Source of the DNA: an uncultured Eubacteriales bacterium
GTDB taxonomy: Bacteria; Bacillota; Clostridia; Peptostreptococcales; Anaerovoracaceae
Length of the DNA: 64,000 nucleotides
Direction of reading: 5' to 3'
Assembly: GCA_900540145.1 (NCBI GenBank)
Contig: UQEW01000001.1
Coordinates: 1 to 64,000, forward strand
Both the position numbers and the translations under genes were made by a program. Positions 1 to 6,493 of the stretch are shown here, piece after piece; within the stretch, counting starts at the first letter, position 1; the number at the start of each line of letters is the position of its first letter. The notes beneath the pieces were generated by a model. It did not search any database. It was not told the DNA's origin and was given only the letters and a program-made list of their open reading frames with translations.

Positions 1-22
1 ACTTTTTTTTGTAATTTTTGAA

Positions 23-58
23 AAAAAGTCTGCAAATTGGCGCTTTTGCAGACTTTTT
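23..58. terminator. Intrinsic terminator hairpin
   Basis: A 14-bp A/T-flanked stem (AAAAAGTCTGCAAA pairing with TTTGCAGACTTTTT) closes a 7-nt loop and has T-runs on both strands, so it could act in both directions. On the minus strand it lies about 150 nt after the tupA stop and would end that transcript. Confidence 0.75.
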
Positions 59-128
59 GTCTAATTTTTATGTTTTTTTACATTTTTGGCGGTTCCTACG
101 CTTCAAAAATACCATTTTATGTAAATTC

Positions 129-165
129 GCTGACAAAATTCCGAAAAAAAGAAGATTTTGTCAGC
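129..165. repeat. Perfect 11-bp inverted repeat after tupA
   Basis: GCTGACAAAAT and ATTTTGTCAGC flank a 15-nt spacer just downstream of the tupA stop. There is no T-run on the minus side, so it is more likely a 3' end stabilising hairpin or protein site than a terminator. Confidence 0.5.
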
Positions 166-208
166 ACCGGAAGATCTGTTTCTCCTCACGCCTATGACTC
201 AAATCTCT

Positions 209-1069
209 TTATTCGGCATTTGGAGTGAACAAAGCCTGTCCGTAGGTATCAACTCCATATTCTCCGATAAGTTTTTGTACTTCATCCGAGCATATCCATT
301 CTATAAAAGCATTAGCTCCCTCAATATTAGTATCCTCATACTTTTCGGGATTTACAGCAATTACGCCATACTGATTCAGGAGATTCGCATCGCCTTCACA
401 GACTATGTTAAGATCTATAGCAAGATCAGCATCATTTTTGTACTTCAGCCATGTGCCTCTGTCGGTTAAACAATATCCTTGCATTTCATCAGCCATGGTT
501 ATGGTCGCTCCCATCCCCTGACCTGATTCCACATAATTAGGATTGGCTGAAGTATCGATACCGAGGGTAGACCATATTTCTTTTTCCTTTTTATCCGTTC
601 CGGAATCATCACCTCTGGATACAAAAGGCAGCTGGCCATCCTGTATAGCATTGAAGCATGCAGATACATCGTCTCCGTATTTTCCCTCTTCGTCCGGTCC
701 TACAACTACAAAATCGTTATACATAACCTGAAATCTTTCTACTCCAAAGCCGTTCTCTACAAACTCTTCTTCGCTGGCTTTAGCATGTACCAAAACTACG
801 TCAACATCGCCGTTTTCGCCCAGCTTAAGGGCTTCTCCCGTTCCTACTGCGGTCCATTCCAAAGTCCATCCCGTATCTTCCTTAAATATAGGAGCCAGAT
901 AGTCCAAAAGGCCTGTATCTTCTGTACTTGTGGTTGTAGCCATCATAACCGTGCCTTTGTCTTCTACAGCCCCATTACCGTCCGGAATAGCTGTTTCCTC
1001 GTCATTTCCGCAGGCCGCTATGCAAAACACCATCATTACAATAAGCAGCACACTAAAAATCTTCTTCAT
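209..1069 (-). CDS. tupA: Tungstate/molybdate-type ABC substrate-binding lipoprotein
   Basis: This is the extracytoplasmic binding protein of a tungstate-type ABC importer (TupA family); it captures the oxyanion outside the membrane. The 286-residue product starts with a lipoprotein signal whose lipobox IAAC places the acylated cysteine at residue 20. The mature part opens with the family-typical ATTTSTEDTGLL segment, followed by VGTGEAL and VDVVLVHA, which form the oxyanion pocket in TupA-like proteins. I chose the ATG at 1069 because GGAGGAG lies at ideal spacing; an upstream TTG would destroy that site. The permease and ATPase partners (tupB, tupC) are not in the window, and a terminator follows, so the gene may be transcribed alone. 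Regulation is probably through its structured leader. Molybdate or a related anion is the main alternative substrate. Confidence 0.85.
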   Translation of the reverse strand: MKKIFSVLLIVMMVFCIAACGNDEETAIPDGNGAVEDKGTVMMATTTSTEDTGLLDYLAPIFKEDTGWTLEWTAVGTGEALKLGENGDVDVVLVHAKASEEEFVENGFGVERFQVMYNDFVVVGPDEEGKYGDDVSACFNAIQDGQLPFVSRGDDSGTDKKEKEIWSTLGIDTSANPNYVESGQGMGATITMADEMQGYCLTDRGTWLKYKNDADLAIDLNIVCEGDANLLNQYGVIAVNPEKYEDTNIEGANAFIEWICSDEVQKLIGEYGVDTYGQALFTPNAE

Positions 1070-1273
1070 TTTTCTCCTCCTCAATAAAAATTGAAAAAGG
1101 GCGTTAAAGAAAAAACTCCCGAAAGAGAGCCAACAAAAAACAAGCAGAGCTTATTGATTGAAGGAAATCTTTTCAAATCCGGAAGGCATCTTCTTTTCAA
1201 AAAACACCCATCGGCTTTAGATCATAGCCCTTTCTGCCATATGGGCCTTAGACCGTCAAGCTCGAATTCCTCT
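1070..1273 (-). promoter_or_regulatory. Structured 5' leader of tupA, candidate attenuator
   Basis: About 200 nt lie between the promoter and tupA. They contain a GCCC...GGGC stem near 1236-1217, a GATGGGTG stretch followed by a U-run, and a terminator-like hairpin at 1110-1132. This arrangement (aptamer-sized structure, then terminator, then start codon) suggests transcription attenuation. I could not match it by eye to the Moco/Tuco, THF or other known riboswitch consensus. Confidence 0.4.
1110..1132 (-). terminator. Leader terminator-like hairpin of tupA
   Basis: On the minus strand CTCTC pairs with GGGAG over a 4-nt loop (two extra G-U pairs possible), followed directly by a six-T run. 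It sits 40 nt before the tupA start, where a terminator would attenuate the gene. The stem is short, so strength is uncertain. Confidence 0.45.
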
Positions 1274-1278
1274 ACTTT

Positions 1279-1307
1279 ATTATAACCCTGCTTGCCCCAT
1301 CATTCAA
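1279..1307 (-). promoter_or_regulatory. Sigma-A promoter for tupA
   Basis: TTGAAT, a 17-bp spacer and a perfect TATAAT read toward tupA on the minus strand. This separates tupA from the upstream flavoprotein gene and gives it an independent transcript. Confidence 0.7.
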
Positions 1308-1318
1308 TATTATATTAA

Positions 1319-1954
1319 TTACCTTACAAAATTGGTAAATATCGGAATTTCCTCTTTTGGCAATTCTATGCCGGTTTTTTTACCTGCTTCAAAACATTTT
1401 AACATATATGCCATGTTTCTTCCCAGAACTCTCATCGTATACAGCCCCTCCTTGTCTTCCAGCACCTCATCGGCACAAGTCCCATGAACCATGTTCCAAT
1501 ATCTGGAGGAAACTATCGGCATTTGACTTATGGTAAAATATTTGTTCAATTGATCAAAAGAAGCTGTCGTTCCCGCTCTCCTGGCGGAAAGGACTGCTGC
1601 CGCCGGCTTCATATAAAAGACTTTGCCTCCGTTTCCCTGTCCCTCGGAATAAAAAAGTCTATCCATAAAAGATTTCATATTACCGGAAATAGACGCATAG
1701 TGAACAGGACTGCCGAATACAAATCCATCAGCTTCATAAGCTTTTGCCCGAAAGTCATTGACAGAATCGTTAAAAACACATCTGCCCGATTCAGCACATT
1801 TGTGGCAGGCGATACAACCACCGGCCATCTTATTTCCTATCCAAAAAATTTCTGTATCTATGTTTTCTTCCTTCAACGCTTCAGCCACATGGCAGAGCGC
1901 CGTATAAGTACATCCTTCCTTATGAGGACTGCCGTTTACCAATAAGACTTTCAT
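1319..1954 (-). CDS. Flavodoxin-fold NAD(P)H-dependent FMN reductase family protein
   Basis: The 211-residue protein has the flavodoxin-like fold of NADPH-dependent FMN reductases and iron-sulfur flavoproteins. It begins KVLLVNGSPHKEGCT, the phosphate-binding loop for FMN, and continues with GCIACHKC, a cysteine-rich stretch typical of the iron-sulfur flavoprotein branch, then GSPVHYASISG around residues 79-89. It is a soluble electron-transfer enzyme with unknown physiological partner. AAGGAG lies upstream of the ATG at 1954. The start lies inside the end of the MATE gene (35-nt overlap), so the two are probably translated from one message. Whether a cluster is actually bound cannot be judged from one short cysteine motif. 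Confidence 0.8.
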   Translation of the reverse strand: MKVLLVNGSPHKEGCTYTALCHVAEALKEENIDTEIFWIGNKMAGGCIACHKCAESGRCVFNDSVNDFRAKAYEADGFVFGSPVHYASISGNMKSFMDRLFYSEGQGNGGKVFYMKPAAAVLSARRAGTTASFDQLNKYFTISQMPIVSSRYWNMVHGTCADEVLEDKEGLYTMRVLGRNMAYMLKCFEAGKKTGIELPKEEIPIFTNFVR

Positions 1955-3401
1955 TTGGTATCTCCTTCTTTATATGTTTCATTATCAATACATAGCAAAC
2001 ACAATGTGCTGCAAGTGTTATAAACCAAGTCACAGGATATGACAAATATACAACAGTTATAGTATGGAACTGCTCTATCTGGAAAATCGTAGCCAGCCAT
2101 AATAATCTGAGTCCGCATGCTCCCACCAGAGACACTATCATTGGGACGATGGAATATCCCAATCCTCTCATTACTCCAACCATGGTGTCCATCATACCGC
2201 ATAATGCATAAGTAGTGCATATTATTGCAAGACGTTTCATCCCTTCTTCTATAACATCAGGGCTTCCGGTATAAATTCCCAGCAAAGTGTGCCCGAAAAG
2301 ATACGCCAGATTTCCCAGCACTAAACCTGTTACAGCCGCACATGATACGGATCTTATCATTATAGGTTTTACTCTGTCATATCGGAAAGCCCCCACATTC
2401 TGACTCGTAAAAGATATGGCTGACTGATAGAACGCATTCATCCCGAAGTACACAAAGTTTTCTATGTTGCTGGCTGCCGCGCTTCCTGCCATGGTTACAT
2501 CTCCAAAAGAGTTTATAGAAGCCTGCACTACCACGTTAGATATGGCAAAGAGCACGCCTTGGAATCCCGAAGGCAGACCTACTCGCAGTATGCTTTTGAA
2601 GTGCTCCTTATTTACACCCAGTTTTTTTAAGCTCAGCTTGAAGCCTTCCTCTTCTCTGAGCAGACACCTTATTACCAATGCCGCAGATAAAGTCTGCGCA
2701 ATGGCTGTAGCAGCTGCCACGCCGGCTACACTCATGTTAAATGCTATTACAAACACCAAATCCAACACCACATTGGTAACGCCTGCTGCCAGCAAGAAGA
2801 AAAGAGGCCTTTTCGTATCGCCTTTGGCTCTCAAAATAGCGCTTCCGAAATTGTAAAGCATCATGGAAGGCATCCCCAAGAACAGCACTCTCATATAAAG
2901 AGCTGCCAGCCCTACCAGATTATCCGGTGTCTGCATAAGCCTTAAGATAGGTTCTGCCGCTATGAATCCGATTACAGCCAACATCAAGCCGCTGGCAAAG
3001 CTGATGGTTACCGCTGTATGTATAGCTTCATTGAGTTGCTGCATTTTGCGACCGCCGAAATACCTGCCCACCAGCACGTTTGCACCCACTGACAATCCGA
3101 TAAAAAGATTAGTTAACAGATTGATAAGAGACGATGTTGACCCTACCGCCGCCAGCGAATGGTCACCTACAAATTGCCCGAGTATTACTATATCAGTAGC
3201 GTTAAAAAGCATCTGCATTATACTCGAAAGCATTAGCGGCAAAGCAAAAACAAGCATTTTTTTCAATATGGGACCATTTACCATATCTATCTCATGCTTT
3301 TTCCTTTTTCCTTTATCTTTCCCTGTATTTCCTCCAGATTCATTGATATTCTCCGAAGTTTTTTCTGAAGTTTCTTCTACAGTTTCCCCTATATCAGACA
3401 C
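1920..3401 (-). CDS. MATE family efflux transporter
   Basis: This is a membrane antiporter of the multidrug and toxin extrusion family, exporting cationic compounds against Na+ or H+. After a charged N-terminal tail of about 35 residues, the body begins NGPILKKMLVFALPLMLSS, then FNATDIVILGQFVG, the conserved first helices of DinF/NorM-like members; about twelve hydrophobic segments follow in 493 residues. I chose the GTG at 3401, which has AAGGAGG five bases upstream and overlaps the stop of the macro-domain gene, implying translational coupling. An in-frame ATG at 3419 without a good ribosome site is the alternative. The substrate cannot be predicted. Confidence 0.85.
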   Translation of the reverse strand: MSDIGETVEETSEKTSENINESGGNTGKDKGKRKKHEIDMVNGPILKKMLVFALPLMLSSIMQMLFNATDIVILGQFVGDHSLAAVGSTSSLINLLTNLFIGLSVGANVLVGRYFGGRKMQQLNEAIHTAVTISFASGLMLAVIGFIAAEPILRLMQTPDNLVGLAALYMRVLFLGMPSMMLYNFGSAILRAKGDTKRPLFFLLAAGVTNVVLDLVFVIAFNMSVAGVAAATAIAQTLSAALVIRCLLREEEGFKLSLKKLGVNKEHFKSILRVGLPSGFQGVLFAISNVVVQASINSFGDVTMAGSAAASNIENFVYFGMNAFYQSAISFTSQNVGAFRYDRVKPIMIRSVSCAAVTGLVLGNLAYLFGHTLLGIYTGSPDVIEEGMKRLAIICTTYALCGMMDTMVGVMRGLGYSIVPMIVSLVGACGLRLLWLATIFQIEQFHTITVVYLSYPVTWFITLAAHCVCYVLIMKHIKKEIPNESLIGKRQSS

Positions 3402-3930
3402 TTTTGCCTCCTTGAACATATTTTTTAAACATTTGAAATATTCGATCATTAAAGCATACAAAAGTCACTTTAATATCATAGTCCATATTTTTTTCAATCC
3501 AGCCATACACTGCATTCACTGCTATAGGCACGGCTTTTTCTATGGGATATCCGTATACTCCGGTTGAAATAGCCGGAAAGGCTATAGAATGAATTTCATG
3601 CTCTTTAGCCAATTCTAAAGAGTTTATATAGCAATTCTTCAGCATAATTTCGTCTGTATCCTTGCCGCTGTAAACGGGACCTACCGTGTGAATTACATAT
3701 TTTGCTTTTAGATTATATCCTTTTGTCAATTTTGCCTGGCCGGTCTGGCATCCTCCCAGCGTCTTGCATTCTTCCAGAAGCTGTCTTCCCGCTGCTCTGT
3801 GAATGGCACCGTCAACGCCTCCGCCACCCAGCAAACTTTTATTGGCTGCGTTTACTATGGCATCGCAGCTCAACTCTGTTATATCTCCCGATTCTATATC
3901 TATTCTATCACTGAATATTATTTTTTTCAT
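3394..3930 (-). CDS. Macro domain protein, probable O-acetyl-ADP-ribose deacetylase
   Basis: The 178-residue protein is essentially one macro domain, which binds ADP-ribose and in MacroD-type members hydrolyses O-acetyl-ADP-ribose or mono-ADP-ribosyl esters. Diagnostic motifs are in order: GDITELSCDAIVNAANKSL, GGGGVDGAIHRAAG, YVIHTVGP and AISTGVYGYP. The ATG at 3930 is chosen because the domain starts there (KKIIFSDRIDIESGDIT) and an AGGAG element lies upstream; longer in-frame extensions have no domain content. It overlaps fthC by 23 nt at the start and the MATE gene by 8 nt at the end, so all three are likely co-translated. Its role beside a folate enzyme is unclear. Confidence 0.9.
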   Translation of the reverse strand: MKKIIFSDRIDIESGDITELSCDAIVNAANKSLLGGGGVDGAIHRAAGRQLLEECKTLGGCQTGQAKLTKGYNLKAKYVIHTVGPVYSGKDTDEIMLKNCYINSLELAKEHEIHSIAFPAISTGVYGYPIEKAVPIAVNAVYGWIEKNMDYDIKVTFVCFNDRIFQMFKKYVQGGKSV

Positions 3931-4498
3931 CAGAATCCTTGCTCCTTTTATAAATATTTTTTTCCGTGAAAACCTTTTCCATAGGTATATCATGTTCTTC
4001 TGCCGGAACTGCAGATACCTTTTGTACCTCAAATGCCACAGCGATCACATGAGCATTAATACATAGCGGCAAGAATCTGTCATAATATCCTCCGCCCATG
4101 CCCAGTCTGTTACATTTATCATCAAATGCTGCGCATGGGCAAATTATCATATCAATATCTTCAGGCTTTATAAAAGCAGACATCTCTTCTAAAGGTTCCG
4201 GTATTCCATATCTTCCCTTTGTCCAAGCTTCATCACAGTTTGGGCATAAGGCTGTCATTTCATTTCTGCTTACACAGAGCGGATATACCAGCATCTTGCC
4301 CATTTTCTTCCCCTGCTTTTCCAGAGTTTCTAAATTAACTTCTGCACCTACGGCTTTATACAGCATGATTATTTTTGACTTTTCGTATTCTTCAGAAGCC
4401 ACGATAGCGTTTACAATCTTTTCAGAATAAGTCAATCTTTCTTCCGAAGATATTTTTTTTCTGCCCTCAATGGCTTTTTCGCGAATTTCTTTCTTCAT
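3908..4498 (-). CDS. fthC: 5-formyltetrahydrofolate cyclo-ligase
   Basis: This enzyme uses ATP to convert 5-formyl-THF (folinic acid) to 5,10-methenyl-THF, salvaging a dead-end folate. The 196-residue length fits the YgfA/MTHFS family. The C-terminal signature RLGMGGGYYDRFL, which forms the ATP/folate site, lies near residues 131-143, preceded by ICPCAAFDDKCN. The N-terminus carries the basic KKEIREKAIEGRKK helix. The neighbouring purine operon contains two formyl-THF-dependent enzymes, so folate recycling is a sensible companion. The ribosome site is weak, suggesting coupling to the upstream TRIC-like gene only 27 nt away. Confidence 0.93.
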   Translation of the reverse strand: MKKEIREKAIEGRKKISSEERLTYSEKIVNAIVASEEYEKSKIIMLYKAVGAEVNLETLEKQGKKMGKMLVYPLCVSRNEMTALCPNCDEAWTKGRYGIPEPLEEMSAFIKPEDIDMIICPCAAFDDKCNRLGMGGGYYDRFLPLCINAHVIAVAFEVQKVSAVPAEEHDIPMEKVFTEKNIYKRSKDSDEKNNIQ

Positions 4499-4525
4499 TT
4501 TTTCGCTTCCGCTTTACATTCCTGT

Positions 4526-4828
4526 TTACAATTCAAAAGCTTTTTCATAATATACAGGGTTTTCTTTGAAAAGATTCCGTACCGATGGCAAAAAAACTAT
4601 AATCGACGTGGCGGAAGCGATCAATTCATATATAGGATCAGTAAAAATAACAGGAGGATTAAGTCCTAGAATCATATCTCTTATTACGCCTCCTCCTACA
4701 GCTGTAGTTATTCCAAGAATAGCTACTCCGAATATATCCATTTTCTTGGAAATTCCAACCATGGCTCCGGATATTGAGAAAGCCACCGTACCTATGATTT
4801 CAAACATCATCTGTAAAGATTCAGACAT
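4526..4828 (-). CDS. Half-length TRIC/UPF0126-like membrane protein
   Basis: The 100-residue product matches the N-terminal half of YadS/YicG-type TRIC channel proteins, which normally have about 200 residues made of two homologous three-helix repeats. Visible are FSISGAMVGISKKMDIFGV and then TAVGGGVIRDMILG, the glycine-rich core signature of one repeat, followed by NPPVIFTDP. The frame ends at NPVYYEKAFEL, just where the second repeat normally starts, and fthC begins 27 nt later. Either the second half has been deleted, leaving a decaying gene, or this is a genuine single-repeat form that must dimerise. It is the first gene of the set fthC, macro, MATE. Confidence 0.75.
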   Translation of the reverse strand: MSESLQMMFEIIGTVAFSISGAMVGISKKMDIFGVAILGITTAVGGGVIRDMILGLNPPVIFTDPIYELIASATSIIVFLPSVRNLFKENPVYYEKAFEL

Positions 4829-4909
4829 AATAAAAAGCCTCCAAATAAAAGAATAGTGAAAAAACTGTCAGCAACCCGCAAATCCTTTATATCTAACTGT
4901 AAATATACA

Positions 4910-5003
4910 AAAACCCACGATTTGAACAGTTTTGCTTAAAAACGTGGGGCAAAAACCCACTTTTTTTATATAAAAAGTTTAAATCGTGGGTTTTTGCCCC
5001 ACT
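4910..5003. repeat. Nested inverted repeats with T-runs, probable terminator region
   Basis: GTGGGGCAAAAACCCAC at 4944-4960 is the exact reverse complement of 4986-5002. A second, overlapping pairing joins AAAACCCACGATTT at 4911-4924 with AAATCGTGGGTTTT at 4981-4994. The two stems compete for the same 3' arm. T-runs follow on both strands. It sits between the end of the purine operon and the TRIC-like gene, so termination of the purine message is the simplest role. Confidence 0.65.
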
Positions 5004-5113
5004 TTTTTTGATTTTTTTATCTGAATAGTGGGTATCTCTTGTCAAGGGAAAGAATTAAGCGAGGCCGACGCCCGAACATGAGATATCCGTTCTATCTTTC
5101 CGTGTGTACCGGT

Positions 5114-5220
5114 ATGCCGCCAGGACCACATCAGACCATGCCGCCAGGACCATATCAGGCCCTGGCGGCAGAGTCACATCACGCCGTGGCGGCATCACAT
5201 CAGGTCGTGCCGCCAGGGCG
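5114..5220. repeat. Tandem 24-bp repeats with alternating inverted cores
   Basis: About four and a half units of 24 bp (one unit 21 bp) run from 5114 to 5220. Units 1, 2 and 5 carry GCCGCCAGG; units 3 and 4 carry the inverted GGCGGC core; all share a CACATCA-like tail. Adjacent units therefore fold, for example GCCGCCAGG with CCTGGCGGC. The block is far richer in G+C than its surroundings. The unit length keeps a reading frame open on both strands, but no convincing ribosome site or start supports a gene. Confidence 0.7.
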
Positions 5221-5288
5221 CTTTTCACAATGCTCTTTCGCAACTGACTTTCACACTGCTCAGGCTCGGTTTTCCTCACTGCCGCAGG

Positions 5289-6479
5289 CTAATCAGTGTA
5301 ATTATCGAAATATCCTTGGATATATATGAACGGAGTACCCTTGTCACCCGAGCCGGATGTAAGGTCACACAAAGAACCTAAGAGATCTGTCAAGCGTCTA
5401 GGAGTAGTTCCCTCCGTAACCATCTGCCCTACCAGATTATCGTCCTTTTCGCGAATAGCCGCTTCGATAGCTGCCTTCAGCTCGTCTCCTCTCAAATTGG
5501 CAAAATCGTTATCAGCCAAATATTTAAGTTTAAGCTCGTTAGGCTGTCCCTTAAGACCTGACGTGTATCCCGGAGAAACTACCGGATCAGCCAGCTCCCA
5601 GATCTTTCCTACAGGATCTTTGAAGGCACCGTCTCCGTAAATCATAACCTCAACCGTCTTGCCTGTCCTGTTTTTGATTTCAGCCTGTACGCTCTCTACG
5701 AATTCTTGGCAATTTATCGGGAACAGTTTAATGGTGTCTTCCGTTGCCTTATTTGAGCCTAATATACCATAATCAGGATTGTATCCTGAACCGTTTACCG
5801 GCTGATTTAAAAGCTCATCCATACCTATTACCACGTCGCCTCCGGCATTCTTAATCATGCGTTTTGTTCTTGCTCTTGTATGAATGTCGGCGCATATGAC
5901 CTTGTCAGTGTAATCAAGTATCTTTCTAGGATCATTGGCAAAGATTATCTCAGCTTCAGCGCCCTCTTCCTCAATGATATCCTTATAGTAATTGACATAG
6001 TCCATATCTGTAAAAGTATGGCGAGATTTGCCGAATGCAGACTCAAACTGGGCCTGAGTCAGCACATCGGTGTAAGGATTTATTCCCTTTGAATCCAGCA
6101 AATCTATGTCAAGAAGGTGATTTCCCACCTCATCGCTAGGGTAGCTGAGCATCAAAACGATTTTCTTGCTTCCCCTGGCTATACCGCGGAGGCAGATGGC
6201 GAATCTGTTTCTGCTCAATATAGGGAAAACCACGCCTATAGTCTCTCCGCCCAGCTTATTTTTCACATCTTCTGCCAGCTGGTCTTTGGTGGCATAGTTA
6301 GCTTGAGCACGAGCCAAGATAGATTCGGTTATGGCCAGCACGTCTTTGCTGCCTATCTCAAAATCTCCGTTTTCAATGCATGCCATGAGAGTATCTACCA
6401 CTATCGTTTTAAGATCGTCTCCTTCTTTTATTATCGGTCCTCTCAGGCCTCTGGAAACTGTACCTATTCTTCTCTCCAT
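5289..6479 (-). CDS. CofE-like (coenzyme F420-0:L-glutamate ligase family) protein
   Basis: The 396-residue protein resembles the F420-0:gamma-glutamyl ligase family found across Clostridia. Characteristic stretches are GTVSRGLRGPIIKEGDDL at the N-terminus, VLAITESILARAQ, the acidic AEIIFANDPRKILDYT, and VEVMIYGDGAFKDP near residues 275-288. Family members link glutamate through gamma-peptide bonds using GTP, but no F420 synthesis gene is visible here and most Clostridia lack F420, so the acceptor is unknown. It is the last gene of the purine operon, 14 nt after purL, with AAGGAG upstream of its ATG. A role in folate or another glutamylated cofactor is only an inference. Confidence 0.75.
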   Translation of the reverse strand: MERRIGTVSRGLRGPIIKEGDDLKTIVVDTLMACIENGDFEIGSKDVLAITESILARAQANYATKDQLAEDVKNKLGGETIGVVFPILSRNRFAICLRGIARGSKKIVLMLSYPSDEVGNHLLDIDLLDSKGINPYTDVLTQAQFESAFGKSRHTFTDMDYVNYYKDIIEEEGAEAEIIFANDPRKILDYTDKVICADIHTRARTKRMIKNAGGDVVIGMDELLNQPVNGSGYNPDYGILGSNKATEDTIKLFPINCQEFVESVQAEIKNRTGKTVEVMIYGDGAFKDPVGKIWELADPVVSPGYTSGLKGQPNELKLKYLADNDFANLRGDELKAAIEAAIREKDDNLVGQMVTEGTTPRRLTDLLGSLCDLTSGSGDKGTPFIYIQGYFDNYTD

Positions 6480-6493
6480 ATGTTATTCTCTCC

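Noticed and set aside
785..1087. Plus-strand frames antisense to tupA and to other minus-strand genes across the window
   Set aside because: They lack ribosome sites and family features and mirror well-supported genes on the other strand.
1070..1273. The tupA leader as a c-di-GMP or molybdenum cofactor riboswitch
   Set aside because: Only short pieces (AAAGCC, GATGGG) match; the conserved cores of those classes could not be aligned by eye, so the leader is left unassigned.
5114..5220. The tandem repeats as a CRISPR array
   Set aside because: Units are contiguous with no unique spacers and no cas genes are present.
5039..5329. Open frames on both strands through the GC-rich tandem repeats
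   Set aside because: They stay open because 24 is a multiple of three; there is no convincing ribosome site, signal or family resemblance, and low-complexity repeats make up most of the frames.
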